64,000 nt of DNA from Thermomicrobiales bacterium (GCA_037045155.1 JBAOIG010000002.1:62001-126000), one strand, 5' to 3'. Numbered from the stretch's first letter, positions 9,200 to 20,013 are shown. Program-made: numbers and translations. The notes: generated by a model from the sequence alone, not told the origin.

Positions 9200-10180
9200 G
9201 TGACCAGCATCACGTTCGAACACGTGACGAAGCGCTTCCCCGGGGCGAACGCGCCTGCGATCGCCGATGTTTCGTTTGATGTGCCATCGGGCGCTATCTG
9301 CATGCTGCTTGGCACGTCGGGTTCGGGCAAGACGACGCTGCTTCGAATGGTCAACCGGCTAGGGGACCCAACATCTGGTCAGGTCCTGATCGACGGCATC
9401 CCGACGGTCGAGCAGGACGCGATCGCGCTACGTCGTCGGGTTGGCTACGTTATCCAGCAGGTCGGACTGTTGCCACACCTGACCGTCGCCGAGAACGTGC
9501 GGATTGTGCCGGCGATCATCGGAGACCGCTCGCCGGCCTCGCACCAGCGCGTGGATGCGCTACTGGAACAGGTTGGGCTCCCACCCGACGAGTATCGAGC
9601 GCGCTACCCGGCACAGCTGAGCGGCGGGCAGGCGCAACGGGTCGGGCTGGCCCGCGCATTGGCGGCCGATCCGTCCTTGCTTCTGATGGATGAGCCATTC
9701 GGCGCGCTGGACGCGATAACACGTCACCGGATGCAGGACGAGCTGCTGAACATTCAACGGACGATGCAGAAGACGCTTCTCTTCGTGACGCACGATGTCG
9801 ATGAAGCATTCAAGCTCGGCGACCATATCGCGGTGCTATCCGAAGGACGCCTCGAGCAGGTCGGCTCGCCGGTCGAGCTCCTTGCCGCGCCGGCCACGCC
9901 CTTCGTGAGCCGCCTCGTCGGCGCCGACAACATTCTGCGCCAGTTCGAGTACTTGCCAGTCACGACGGCACTCGAGCCCGGCATCGCGCCTGATGCCCTC
10001 GCCGAGCGCATCCCGGCGAGCGAGACGCTCCTGCCCGCGGTGCTGCGGATGATGCGGTCGGGTCAATCGACGCTGGCGGTTGAAGCGGATGGTGAGATCC
10101 GGGGCGTCGTCACGCTGGCCGGTATCTCCCGTTCGGTCCGGGCGCGCGGCGGCGACATCTCCGAATCGGGCCACCTGTGA
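9200..10180 (+). CDS. Quaternary-amine ABC transporter ATP-binding protein (OpuCA-like)
   Basis: This 326-residue ATPase powers uptake of glycine betaine, choline or carnitine-type compounds. Walker A is GTSGSGKTTLLRM near residue 38, the signature is QLSGGQAQRVGLARAL, and Walker B is LLLMDEPFGALDAITR. A C-terminal extension ends in a single CBS-like motif (LAVEADGEIRGVVTLAGIS), a reduced version of the regulatory CBS pair in OpuCA, which senses ionic strength. The start is GTG at 9200. Its stop overlaps the GTG of the first permease. It heads a four-gene operon. Confidence 0.88.
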   Translation: MTSITFEHVTKRFPGANAPAIADVSFDVPSGAICMLLGTSGSGKTTLLRMVNRLGDPTSGQVLIDGIPTVEQDAIALRRRVGYVIQQVGLLPHLTVAENVRIVPAIIGDRSPASHQRVDALLEQVGLPPDEYRARYPAQLSGGQAQRVGLARALAADPSLLLMDEPFGALDAITRHRMQDELLNIQRTMQKTLLFVTHDVDEAFKLGDHIAVLSEGRLEQVGSPVELLAAPATPFVSRLVGADNILRQFEYLPVTTALEPGIAPDALAERIPASETLLPAVLRMMRSGQSTLAVEADGEIRGVVTLAGISRSVRARGGDISESGHL

Positions 10181-10839
10181 GCTATCTCCTGGACGCTGGT
10201 CACTGGAGCTGGTCCGATCCAACCAGCATCGGCCGGCTGCTCATCGACCACCTCATCCTGACCGGTCTGAGCATGATGATCGCCATGGCGATTGCCGTTC
10301 CGCTCGGCCTGATCGCAGCGCGGTACCGGCGCCTCTACCTGCCGGTTATCACCGCTGCCGGGATCATCTACACCTTGCCAAGCCTGGCCTTCATGGCAGC
10401 GCTGATACCGTTCACCGGGCTTTCATCGGCGACAGTCGTCATCCCGCTCGTGCTCTACGCACAGGTCGTTCTGATTCGCAACATCGTTGCGGCGATCGAC
10501 GCGGTTGATCCCGGCCTCGTCGATATCGGACGAGCGATGGGCATGGATAGCCGGCAGATTCAGCGCTACGTCATCCTGCCGCTTGCCCTGCCTGTCATCG
10601 TCGCCGGCCTTCGTGTGGCGACAGTCACGACCATTGGCATCGCGACAATCGCGCCGCTCTTTGGGGTTCGCAACCTCGGCTATCTGATCTTCCAGGGCTT
10701 CAACACGAGCTACAAGGAGCAGGTGATGGCTGGTGTCATCGCCGTATCGGCGCTCGCCATCATCGCTGACGTGGGGTTGTTGCTGGCTCAGCGGGCGGTC
10801 CAGCGAGGTCGACAAACGAGCGTCGTGGCGCGAGGCTGA
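10177..10839 (+). CDS. ABC transporter permease (OpuCB-like)
   Basis: This 220-residue inner-membrane permease has about five or six hydrophobic helices and the BPD_transp_1 cytoplasmic loop (DVDPGLVDIGRAMGMDSRQIQRYVILPLALP type, starting near residue 108), which docks with the ATPase. It resembles OpuCB and OpuBB, the short permeases of osmoprotectant importers. Translation starts at a GTG overlapping the stop of the ATPase gene by four bases, so the two are translationally coupled. It probably pairs with the second permease as a heterodimer. Confidence 0.85.
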   Translation: MSYLLDAGHWSWSDPTSIGRLLIDHLILTGLSMMIAMAIAVPLGLIAARYRRLYLPVITAAGIIYTLPSLAFMAALIPFTGLSSATVVIPLVLYAQVVLIRNIVAAIDAVDPGLVDIGRAMGMDSRQIQRYVILPLALPVIVAGLRVATVTTIGIATIAPLFGVRNLGYLIFQGFNTSYKEQVMAGVIAVSALAIIADVGLLLAQRAVQRGRQTSVVARG

Positions 10840-10848
10840 GAGGCAAAC

Positions 10849-11526
10849 GTGGGACAGATTCTCGATTTTGTGCGTGACCCACAGAATGACTTCATCGGCC
10901 ACACAGTCGCCTATCTACGCCTCTGCGCGCTGCCAATCGGGTTGGCGATCGTGATCGGGCTGGTATTCGGAGTCGCCGTTGCCCGTCGTCCGACCGCCGC
11001 GTTTCTGATTGGGAGCGCCAGCGGACTGGCCCGCGCCATCCCGACGCTTGCCTTTCTCGCAGCAGTCCTGCCCTACCTCGGCATCGGCTTCCGGCCAGCC
11101 GTCATTGCGCTCACCGCGCTTGGAGTGCCGCCGGTGTTGCTGAACACCATCGCGGGCCTGCGTGGCATCGACCCTGCGGTTATCGATAGCGCGCGCGGGA
11201 TGGGTATGACGCCGCGTCAGGTGCTGACGCGCGTCGAGATCCCGCTCATGTTGCCGGTGGTGGCGGCCGGTGTTCGCACAGCAGCAGTCCAGATCGTCGC
11301 GACCGCGCCACTAGCGGCACTGATCGGCGCGGGGGGATATGGCGACTATATCCTGGCGGGAGTGAATCTGTTGCAGCGTGTGCCGCTGCTCGTTGGGGCC
11401 GGCAGTGTCGCAATACTCGCTCTGGGAGTCGAGATTGCGCTAGCCAGCGTGCAGCGGGCGGTAACGCCGATCGGGTTGCGGATACGGGCGAACGATGAGC
11501 GGCCGGCAACGCCGGCCAGCGCGTGA
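10849..11526 (+). CDS. ABC transporter permease (OpuCD-like)
   Basis: This 225-residue second permease has the same architecture as its neighbour: an N-terminal amphipathic part, about five membrane helices and the docking loop IDPAVIDSARGMGMTPRQVLTRVEIPLMLP. The sequence GAGGYGDYILAGVNLLQ near residue 162 is typical of OpuCD/ProW-like proteins. It starts at GTG nine bases after the first permease. Two permeases with one ATPase and one lipoprotein is the OpuB/OpuC organisation of Gram-positive osmoprotectant systems. Confidence 0.85.
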   Translation: MGQILDFVRDPQNDFIGHTVAYLRLCALPIGLAIVIGLVFGVAVARRPTAAFLIGSASGLARAIPTLAFLAAVLPYLGIGFRPAVIALTALGVPPVLLNTIAGLRGIDPAVIDSARGMGMTPRQVLTRVEIPLMLPVVAAGVRTAAVQIVATAPLAALIGAGGYGDYILAGVNLLQRVPLLVGAGSVAILALGVEIALASVQRAVTPIGLRIRANDERPATPASA

Positions 11527-11557
11527 GGATCACAACGGCTCCAGGAGGAGGAGATTC

Positions 11558-12466
11558 ATGGGACATCGACGAATGCAACGCATGGCAGCCATCGCGCTTG
11601 CCGTGGTTATGCTGCTCGGGCTGGCAGCATGCGGCAAGGGGGATTCCAGCGCCAGCGCCGTCAAGCTGACGATCGGCAGTAAGCTGGACGTCGACGGCCA
11701 GCTCAACGCTGAGATGTACGCGCTACTGCTGAAGGAGAAGGGCTACGACGTCACGACAAAGCTCGGGCTGGGCCAGACTCCCGTCCTCGATCAAGCGCTC
11801 AAGAGCGGTTCGATTGACATTTATCCCGAGTTTACCGGGACGGCGATCAGCACACTGAAGCTGCAGCCCACCCAGGATGCGAAGCAAGCCTACGAGGAAG
11901 TCAGAACTGCCTACAAGGATCAGTTCAACCTGACAATGCTCGATCCGGCGTACCAGCTGAACGACAGCTACGCGATCTGCACGTCGCAAGACATGGCCGC
12001 GAAGCACAATCTCAAGTCTCTCGACGATCTGGCCGCGATGGGAAGCACGTTGTCGATCGCTGCCCAGCAAGACGGAGTCGACGCTGCCGTCAAGCCGGTC
12101 CAGGACGCCTACGGTTTCCAGTTCGGCAAGGTGGTGCAGATCAGCGAGCAGCTCTCCTTCGACGCAGTCAAGAAGGGCGATGTCGATCTCAACGTCTGTT
12201 ACACGACCGACCCGGCCATTGTGGTCGACAACTTCGTGGTGCTGACGGATTCGAAGAACGTGTTCCCGATCTATAATCCCGCCCCGCTCATCCGCAGCGA
12301 CGTGCTGGCGAAGACGCCCGATATCGCCACAACGCTCAACGCGCTGCAGCCACACCTGACCACCGCGGTCGTCCTCGACCTCATCAAGCAGGTCAGCGTC
12401 GATCACAAGTCGGTAGAGGAAGTTGCGCGCGCGTTCCTCCAGCAGCAAGGGTTGCTGAAGCAGTAG
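11558..12466 (+). CDS. Quaternary-amine ABC transporter substrate-binding lipoprotein
   Basis: This 302-residue solute-binding lipoprotein has a signal peptide with lipobox LAAC and Cys25. The OpuAC fold follows: KLTIGSKLDVDGQLNAEMYALLLKEKG at the start, then the SGSIDIYPEFTGTAI motif and DAVKKGDVDLNVCYTTDPAI, which shape the aromatic cage for the trimethylammonium group. The ATG at 11558 has AGGAGGAGGAG upstream. As the fourth gene of the operon it supplies substrate to the permease pair at the outer membrane face. Glycine betaine, choline and carnitine cannot be told apart here. Confidence 0.88.
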   Translation: MGHRRMQRMAAIALAVVMLLGLAACGKGDSSASAVKLTIGSKLDVDGQLNAEMYALLLKEKGYDVTTKLGLGQTPVLDQALKSGSIDIYPEFTGTAISTLKLQPTQDAKQAYEEVRTAYKDQFNLTMLDPAYQLNDSYAICTSQDMAAKHNLKSLDDLAAMGSTLSIAAQQDGVDAAVKPVQDAYGFQFGKVVQISEQLSFDAVKKGDVDLNVCYTTDPAIVVDNFVVLTDSKNVFPIYNPAPLIRSDVLAKTPDIATTLNALQPHLTTAVVLDLIKQVSVDHKSVEEVARAFLQQQGLLKQ

Positions 12467-12481
12467 TCAAATCATCACGAC

Positions 12482-12503
12482 CGGGACCGCCCGCGTGGTC
12501 CCG
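12482..12503 (+). terminator. Hairpin after the quaternary-amine transporter operon
   Basis: A 7-base-pair GC stem (CGGGACC with GGTCCCG) and an 8-base loop begin 16 bases after the last operon stop. No T tract follows, so it may be a weak terminator or an mRNA-protecting hairpin. Confidence 0.35.
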
Positions 12504-12546
12504 CGACGCGCGATCGCGTACGCACGGAACCGAAAGGCGGCTGACA

Positions 12547-12810
12547 ATGGCGGCGGCGCCGACCTGTTCACATGTTGCCCAGATACAGGACGTTGAACCC
12601 AGTGGGCAGGGGTGTGAGGAATGTCTGAAAACGGGCGATTCGTGGGTGAATCTGCGTATCTGCCTCATCTGCGGCCATGTCGGCTGCTGCGACTCGTCGA
12701 AGAACAAGCACGCAACCAGGCACTTTCGCGAAACCGGACACCCGATTATGCAGTCGTTCGAGCCGGGTGAGGACTGGCGCTGGTGCTATATCGACCAGAT
12801 CTATGTGTAG
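12547..12810 (+). CDS. UBP-type zinc finger protein
   Basis: This 87-residue protein is a stand-alone ZnF-UBP domain, the fold that in eukaryotes binds the ubiquitin C-terminus. It keeps the metal ligands: C7 and H9, C23-x2-C26, C39-x2-C42, C47 or C48, and H55, H59 and H65 in NKHATRHFRETGHP. The C-terminal DWRWCYID is also typical. Small bacterial proteins of this kind are known in Actinobacteria and Chloroflexota, but their role is not. It lies downstream of the transporter operon on the same strand. Confidence 0.85.
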   Translation: MAAAPTCSHVAQIQDVEPSGQGCEECLKTGDSWVNLRICLICGHVGCCDSSKNKHATRHFRETGHPIMQSFEPGEDWRWCYIDQIYV

Positions 12811-12968
12811 CCCCGGCTCCCGTCCGCCGATTCGCCGCGTGGCCGGCAACAGTCGCGCTATCGGAGCGGGGGGCGCGGGCTGGCTGCCCAAATCCAAGGC
12901 GCTGACGTTGGCGGACAAGCGAAACGTTGCGATCCCGCCTGACAGCGGCGTTCAGTGGATCCGGCGCG

Positions 12969-13973
12969 TTACGGCTCTTCCAGCGAGTCGCGGAGGATGT
13001 CGAAGTATTCCAGCGCGAGGCCGGTGCCGACAGCAACAGCGGAGAGGGGATCGTCGGCAACGTAGCAGGGGACACCGGTGACCTCGGTCAGCAGGTCATT
13101 GAGGTGGCGCAGGAGCGCCCCACCGCCGGTCAGGATCATGCCCTTGTCGATGATGTCCGAGGAGAGCTCGGGGGGCGTGCGCTCCAGCACGTCGCGGACA
13201 GCGCCGATGATCGCCTCCAGCGGCTCGGTGATCGCCTCGACGATCTCGTTGGAGTGGACCCGGATCGTTCGTGGCAGGCCGGCGACCTCGTCGCGGCCGC
13301 GGACGTCCATCGCCTCGTCCTCCTCTAGCGGCATCGCCGAGCCGATGGCGATCTTGACCTCCTCGGCCGTGCGTTCGCCGATTCGGAGGTTGTACTTGCG
13401 CTTGATGAAGCTGGTGATTGCCTCGTCGAACTTGTTACCGCCGACGCGGATCGAGTTGGCGACGACGATACCATTGAGCGAGATGACCGCCACCTCGGTC
13501 GTGCCGCCGCCGATGTCGATGACCAGATTGCCGCTCGGGTCGGCTACCGGCACTCGCGCGCCGATCGCGGCGGCCAGCGGCTCGGAGATGAGGTAGGCGC
13601 GACGCGCCCCCGCCGCTAGCGCAGCGTCGCGGACAGCCCGCCGCTCGACGCCGGTGACGCCGGCCGGCACGCAGATCATCACGTCCGGGCGAGTCAACGA
13701 AAAGCGCCCGACCGCCTTGTTGATGAAGTAGCGCAGCATCTCCTGGGTAACGACGTAATCCGCGATTACCCCATCGCGCATCGGCCGGACGACCTCGATC
13801 GTCTCGCGCGGCTCGCGCCCGAGCATGTTACGCGCCTCAAGCCCGACCGCCTTGACCTTGCCGTCGCGCGCCGAGATGGCGACGACGGATGGCTCGTTGA
13901 TAACGATGCCCCGCCCCCTCAGGAAGACGAGGACGTTCGCCGTGCCAAGGTCGATTCCGAGCTGCTTGCCCAA
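12969..13973 (-). CDS. mreB: Rod shape-determining protein MreB
   Basis: This 334-residue actin-like ATPase polymerises under the membrane and directs the elongation machinery for the cell wall. Phosphate 1 motif LGIDLGTANVLVF is at the N-terminus; MICVPAGVTGVERRAVRDAA, IDIGGGTTEVAVIS (phosphate 2) and ILTGGGALLRHL (adenosine) follow in order, and length is normal. The start appears to be TTG at 13973, with GGGAG five bases before it; no better start exists in frame. It follows murA in the same direction but probably has its own promoter near 14053. No mreC or mreD is present nearby. Confidence 0.93.
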   Translation of the reverse strand: MGKQLGIDLGTANVLVFLRGRGIVINEPSVVAISARDGKVKAVGLEARNMLGREPRETIEVVRPMRDGVIADYVVTQEMLRYFINKAVGRFSLTRPDVMICVPAGVTGVERRAVRDAALAAGARRAYLISEPLAAAIGARVPVADPSGNLVIDIGGGTTEVAVISLNGIVVANSIRVGGNKFDEAITSFIKRKYNLRIGERTAEEVKIAIGSAMPLEEDEAMDVRGRDEVAGLPRTIRVHSNEIVEAITEPLEAIIGAVRDVLERTPPELSSDIIDKGMILTGGGALLRHLNDLLTEVTGVPCYVADDPLSAVAVGTGLALEYFDILRDSLEEP

Positions 13974-13989
13974 GTAGGCTCCCAGGGAT

Positions 13990-14096
13990 TCGCGAGGTCA
14001 CTCGCGATACACACATGTACGGACACCCCGTGACGAGCATCCATAATCATGGATTCTATCATAGTATGGTTGCGCATCGTGCCGCGTACGTACGCG
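13990..14096 (-). promoter_or_regulatory. mreB promoter and leader with palindromes
   Basis: On the minus strand an extended -10 (TGATAGAAT, hexamer at 14058-14053) lies in the only AT-rich part of the gap. A perfect 14-base palindrome (CGCGTACGTACGCG, 14083-14096) is upstream, where a regulator could bind. A 7-base-pair hairpin, TCGCGAG with a GTCA loop (13990-14007), lies in the leader shortly before the ribosome-binding site. The -35 is poor. Confidence 0.4.
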
Positions 14097-14195
14097 TGTG
14101 GAAGCAGTGCGATCTCCGCCGAACAGCCACAGATCCTGTTGCGTGTCCGGCGTCACGGTGCTCCGGAAGAAGCCTGCTCTTCGAGCGGCTGTCGC

Positions 14196-15500
14196 CTACT
14201 CGTAGCGTATCCGCGCGCCGAGCTGCTGGAAGCGTCCGACGATGTCCTCGTAACCACGACGGACGTGGTGGATATCGTGGACACGGGTCTCGCCCTCGGC
14301 GACGAGGCCGGCCAGGATCAGACAGGCGCCCGAACGAATATCCAGTGCGCGGACATCAGCGCCGCGAAGCGGGCTTGGGCCAGTGATGCTCGCTTCCTGC
14401 GAGTTGACCAGTGTGATCTTTGCGCCGAGCTTCTTCAGCTCGTCGGTGTAGCGCAGTCGGTCGTTGAACACGCGCTCGAAAATACGGCTGGTCCCCTCGG
14501 CCTGAGTCAACAGCACAGCGAACGCGGCCTGCAGATCCGTCGGGAAGCCCGGGAAGGGCAATGCCTGGATCTCCAGTGACTCAAGCTTTCCGCGTGGTCG
14601 CACCATCATCGAGTCGTCACTCCACCAGATCCCCGCGCCGGCTTCACGCAGCTTGTGGGTCAGCGGCAGCATGTCCCGCTCGTTCACTCGGTTGAGAATG
14701 ATCTCGCCGCCGGTTATGACGCTGGCGATCGCGAACGTCCCGGCCTCTAACCGATCGGGAAGGATCGATGTATGGAAGCCTCGTAGCCGCTCGACTCCCT
14801 TGACGGTGATATATGGGGTGCCGATCCCCTCGATCCTCGCGCCCATCTCACGCAGCATATGGCCGAGCGCGACGATCTCCGGCTCCGAAGCGGCATTGGC
14901 GATCGTTGTTGTTCCCCTCGCCAGCGTCGCTGCCATCAGCAGATTCTCGGTGCCGGTGTGGCTGGGGTAATCCATATAGAGGTCAGCGCCCTCCAGCCGC
15001 GGCGCGGTCATCCGATAGAACCCGTCACCGACGTAGACGCTGGCGCCCATGCGTTTGAATCCACGGACATCGACATCCACCGGCCGACTGCCAAGCTTGC
15101 AGCCACCGGGAGCAGGAGTCTCCATCTCGCCAGCGCGAGCCAGGACAGGGCCGGAGACGAGAAATGATGCTCGCATGCGTTCGACCAGCTCGGCCGGTGC
15201 AATCCGATTGGCAAGCTCGGCAGCATGAATGCGAACGCGGTGCTGCTCGGTGTCCAGCTCGACGTCTGCTCCGAGGAATCGGAGCAGATCCACCATGACG
15301 AAGATATCTTCAAGGATCGGCAGATTTTCCAGGACGCAGGGCTCGTCGGTCAGCAGCGCAGCCGCCATCATCGGCAACGCGGCGTTCTTTGCCCCGCCGA
15401 TGCGGATTTCGCCGGTGAGTGGCGTGCCACCCTCGGTGACGATCGTGCGGGCAGAGTTGACGGCGGGAGTGTTGATCCCGCGTGTGGTGGATAGCGTCAC
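14196..15500 (-). CDS. murA: UDP-N-acetylglucosamine 1-carboxyvinyltransferase MurA
   Basis: This 434-residue cytoplasmic enzyme transfers enolpyruvate from PEP to UDP-GlcNAc, the first committed step of peptidoglycan synthesis. Lys38-Asn39 in GGAKNAALP and the reactive Cys134 in APGGCKLGSRPVD are both present, so the fosfomycin-reactive cysteine is intact. Later motifs include DYPSHTGTENLLMAA and PFPGFPTDLQAAF. The start is GTG with AGGAGGAG upstream. It follows atpC by only 49 bases on the same strand and is probably read through from the ATP synthase operon. Confidence 0.95.
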   Translation of the reverse strand: MTLSTTRGINTPAVNSARTIVTEGGTPLTGEIRIGGAKNAALPMMAAALLTDEPCVLENLPILEDIFVMVDLLRFLGADVELDTEQHRVRIHAAELANRIAPAELVERMRASFLVSGPVLARAGEMETPAPGGCKLGSRPVDVDVRGFKRMGASVYVGDGFYRMTAPRLEGADLYMDYPSHTGTENLLMAATLARGTTTIANAASEPEIVALGHMLREMGARIEGIGTPYITVKGVERLRGFHTSILPDRLEAGTFAIASVITGGEIILNRVNERDMLPLTHKLREAGAGIWWSDDSMMVRPRGKLESLEIQALPFPGFPTDLQAAFAVLLTQAEGTSRIFERVFNDRLRYTDELKKLGAKITLVNSQEASITGPSPLRGADVRALDIRSGACLILAGLVAEGETRVHDIHHVRRGYEDIVGRFQQLGARIRYE

Positions 15501-15549
15501 GTGGTGGCTCCTCCTGGGTCGCAGCTGGCGGCGTCGTACCGCCTCTAGT

Positions 15550-16011
15550 CTACGGGTTGTCGCTCATGTTCGTCGGGCCCGGCCGCACACGACCGTGCTG
15601 GCGACGCTGGGCTACCCGCAGACGGACCGCTGCGCGCTGGAGCGACTGCTCGGCGCGAGCCAGATCGAGCCCTTCGCCGCGCTGAGCCAGCCGCGCCTCT
15701 GCACGCTGGCGGGCGGTCTCGGCGCGCTGCATGTCGATCTCGACGACCCGCTCCGCCGTATCGGCCAGAACGATCACCTGGTTGTTGAGTACCTCAAGAA
15801 AGCCGCCGAAGACGACAAGCGACTCCTCGCTGCTCCCGTGCTTGACGCGCATCTCTCCTGCCGCGAGCAGTGAGAACAGGGGCGCGTGCTTCGGCAGGAT
15901 GCCGAGTTGCCCCTCGGCCCCCGGGGCAACGACCATATCGACGTCGTCGGTCTTGTAGACCACCCCTTCGCCGGTGACCACCTCGACGCTCAGCTTCGCT
16001 GGCCTGGCCAT
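15550..16011 (-). CDS. atpC: F0F1 ATP synthase subunit epsilon
   Basis: This 153-residue epsilon subunit sits in the central stalk of the ATP synthase, couples rotation and inhibits ATP hydrolysis. The N-terminal beta-sandwich (LSVEVVTGEGVVYKTDDVDMVVAPGAEG type, with GILPKHAPLFSLL) is followed by the two-helix C-terminal domain, here rich in Arg, Ala and Gln. The C-terminus is 10 to 20 residues longer than usual and basic. It is the last atp gene, 75 bases after atpD. Confidence 0.93.
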   Translation of the reverse strand: MARPAKLSVEVVTGEGVVYKTDDVDMVVAPGAEGQLGILPKHAPLFSLLAAGEMRVKHGSSEESLVVFGGFLEVLNNQVIVLADTAERVVEIDMQRAETARQRAEARLAQRGEGLDLARAEQSLQRAAVRLRVAQRRQHGRVRPGPTNMSDNP

Positions 16012-16030
16012 GTTTCCTCCGTGTCAGAGA

Positions 16031-16083
16031 TGAGGGACAAGGGCGGGATACCCCAAGTACCCCCCGCTCGCCCCTCGTCCCTC
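16031..16083 (-). repeat. Imperfect hairpin between atpD and atpC
   Basis: GAGGGAC (from about 16032) pairs with GTCCCTC (ending near 16082), with further pairing of GGGCG and CGCCC inside. It fills the atpD-atpC gap and could stabilise or separate the two messages; no T tract follows. Confidence 0.35.
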
Positions 16084-16086
16084 GTG

Positions 16087-17505
16087 CTAGCCTTCAGCCG
16101 CCATCCGCTCGGCCTTCGCAACGGCTTCCTCGATCGGGCCGACCATGTAGAACGCCTGCTCTGGCAGCGAGTCGTGGCGACCTTCGAGGATCTCGGTGAA
16201 GCCTCGCACTGTATCCTCGCGGGTGACGTACTTGCCGGACTGGCCGGTGAACGCCTCGGCGACGAACATCGGCTGCGACATGAAGCGCTGAATGCGGCGC
16301 GCCCGAGCAACTGTCTGCTTGTCTTCGTCGCTCAGCTCCTCGATGCCGAGGATAGCGATGATGTCCTGCAGGTCGCGATAGCGCTGCAGCAGCCGCTGCA
16401 CCTCGCGGGCCACCCGGTAGTGCTCCTCGCCAACGATCAGCGGGTCGAGAATACGCGAGGTTGAGGCGAGCGGGTCCACCGCCGGGAACAGTCCTTGCTC
16501 GGCGATCGCACGCTCCAGCGAGACAGTCGCGTCGAGGTGGGCGAACGCTGTGGCCGGGGCCGGGTCGGTGTAGTCGTCGGCAGGGACGTAGACAGCCTGC
16601 ACCGAGGTGATCGAACCCTTGCGTGTCGAGGTAATGCGCTCCTGCAGCTGCCCCATCTCGGTGGCCAGAGTCGGCTGGTAGCCGACGGCGCTCGGCATCC
16701 GGCCCAGCAGCGACGATACCTCGGAGCCGGCCTGGACGAAGCGGAAGATGTTGTCGATGAACAGCAGCACGTCGCGGCCCTCATCGCGGAAGTACTCGGC
16801 CATCGTCAGGCCCGAGAGCGCGACGCGCAGGCGGGCGCCCGGCGGCTCATTCATCTGGCCAAAGACCATTGCGGTCTTGTCGATGACGCCCGACTCCTCC
16901 ATCTCGCCGTACAGCTGCGTCCCCTCGCGGGTCCGCTCGCCGACGCCGCAGAAGACGGAATAGCCGCCGTGCTCGGCGGCGATGTTGCGGATCAGCTCCA
17001 TGATAACGACCGTCTTGCCGACGCCAGCGCCGCCGAACACACCGGTCTTGCCACCCTTGGTGAACGGCGCAATGAGGTCGACGACCTTCATGCCGGTCTC
17101 GAATGGCTCGACCGACGTGGACTGATCGACAAAATCAGGCGCCGGGCGGTGGATGCTGTTCGTCAATGACCGATCGACATCCGGATTGCCATCGACCGGC
17201 TCGCCGACGACGTTGAAGATGCGCCCCAGCGTCGCCAGGCCGACCGGCACCCGGATCGAGCTGCCGATGTCGACCGCCTTCGCGCCGCGGCGCAGGCCGT
17301 CGGTCGAGGACATTGCGACGCAGCGGACCCAGTCATTGCCGAGGTGCTGCTGGGCCTCGAGGGTCAGCGTGTTACCACCGGGCATATCAACCTCGATGGC
17401 GTTGTAAATTGCGGGGAGGTGATCCGGTGGGAACTCGACATCCACCACCGCGCCCTGCACCTGGACGACCTCTCCCGTTGCTCCACGTACGGCTGTCGTT
17501 GCCAC
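16087..17505 (-). CDS. atpD: F0F1 ATP synthase subunit beta
   Basis: This 472-residue catalytic subunit of F1 carries Walker A GGAGVGKT near residue 160, the catalytic Glu in GVGERTREGTQLY, Walker B VLLFIDNIFRF and the DELSEEDK-like motif (EELSDEDKQTV). With alpha it forms the alpha3beta3 hexamer that makes ATP. The motif ALSGLTMAEYFRDE is the usual beta signature. It lies after atpG on the minus strand, in the standard order alpha-gamma-beta-epsilon. Confidence 0.97.
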   Translation of the reverse strand: MATTAVRGATGEVVQVQGAVVDVEFPPDHLPAIYNAIEVDMPGGNTLTLEAQQHLGNDWVRCVAMSSTDGLRRGAKAVDIGSSIRVPVGLATLGRIFNVVGEPVDGNPDVDRSLTNSIHRPAPDFVDQSTSVEPFETGMKVVDLIAPFTKGGKTGVFGGAGVGKTVVIMELIRNIAAEHGGYSVFCGVGERTREGTQLYGEMEESGVIDKTAMVFGQMNEPPGARLRVALSGLTMAEYFRDEGRDVLLFIDNIFRFVQAGSEVSSLLGRMPSAVGYQPTLATEMGQLQERITSTRKGSITSVQAVYVPADDYTDPAPATAFAHLDATVSLERAIAEQGLFPAVDPLASTSRILDPLIVGEEHYRVAREVQRLLQRYRDLQDIIAILGIEELSDEDKQTVARARRIQRFMSQPMFVAEAFTGQSGKYVTREDTVRGFTEILEGRHDSLPEQAFYMVGPIEEAVAKAERMAAEG

Positions 17506-17570
17506 TCTCTATCTCCTGCCTGCCTGCATCGAATCCGGGATGATGCTCCGCATTGCGACCAAACGTCCGT

Positions 17571-18440
17571 CTATCCGCCGAGTGCCGCGGCGCCGGCCGC
17601 GATCTCGGACACCTCGCGCGTAATCTGCGCCTGGCGCGCCTTGTTGAGCGACAATGTCAGCTCGTCGATGAAATCGCGGGCGTTATCCGTCGCCGCGCGC
17701 ATCGCGACCATACGCGCCGAATGCTCGCTGGCCAGCGATTCGAGCATCGCCTGGTAGACCTGTACCTCGACATAGCGCGGCAAAAGCGCCTCAAGGACTG
17801 TCCGGGGGTCTGGCTCGAAGATGAAGTCGGCGGATGCCTGATCGGCCGGGATATCCTCCGGCGGCTCGATCGGCAGCAGTTGCAGCACCTCTGGCCGCTG
17901 GGTCAGCGTGTTCACGAACTGCGAGTAGATGAGGTGAACCGCGTCGATCTCGCCCTTGATGAACGCCTCGGTTGCGACACCGATGATCGGCCGCAGAATA
18001 TCCAGCGACGGGTTATCGCCCAGCTGGGTAAATTCGGCGATCACGTTCTGGTCGGTCCGAGCGAAGAAATCGCGGCCCTTGCGTCCGACTGTGACGAGGT
18101 CGGCCGGATGGCCGGCCTCCTGAAGGAAACGCACCGACCGACGGATGATGTTCGCGTTGAACGCCCCGGCCTGGCCACGGTCGGCAGTCACAATAATGAC
18201 GCCGACCCGGTTGATCGGGCGCTGCTGAAGCAGCGGGAACTGTGAGACATCGACCGACTCGCCAGCGACGGCGAGGCCAGCAATGATCGTGCGCAGGCGC
18301 TCGGCGTACGGCCGGGCCGCGCGCACTCGCTCCTGGGCGCGGCGCATCTTCGATGCCGAAACCATCTCCAGCGCCCGCGTGATCTGCGCTGTGTTTCGAA
18401 CCGAACGTATGCGCCGCCGAATCTCTCGTGGGCTCGCCAT
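17571..18440 (-). CDS. atpG: F0F1 ATP synthase subunit gamma
   Basis: This 289-residue protein is the rotating shaft of F1. The N-terminal helix (MASPREIRRRIRSVRNTAQITRALEMV type) and the C-terminal helix (ASEHSARMVAMRAATDNARDFIDELTLSLNKARQAQIT-like) form the coiled coil, with a Rossmann-like middle containing TADRGQAGAFN. The second conserved part ends in TREVSEIAAGAAAL. Length is normal. It lies between atpA (41 bases upstream) and atpD. Confidence 0.95.
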   Translation of the reverse strand: MASPREIRRRIRSVRNTAQITRALEMVSASKMRRAQERVRAARPYAERLRTIIAGLAVAGESVDVSQFPLLQQRPINRVGVIIVTADRGQAGAFNANIIRRSVRFLQEAGHPADLVTVGRKGRDFFARTDQNVIAEFTQLGDNPSLDILRPIIGVATEAFIKGEIDAVHLIYSQFVNTLTQRPEVLQLLPIEPPEDIPADQASADFIFEPDPRTVLEALLPRYVEVQVYQAMLESLASEHSARMVAMRAATDNARDFIDELTLSLNKARQAQITREVSEIAAGAAALGG

Positions 18441-18480
18441 CCTGTCTCCTTCAGCGTGCGACCAGCCGCCGGGCCGGCGA

Positions 18481-20013
<1,533 letters not shown>

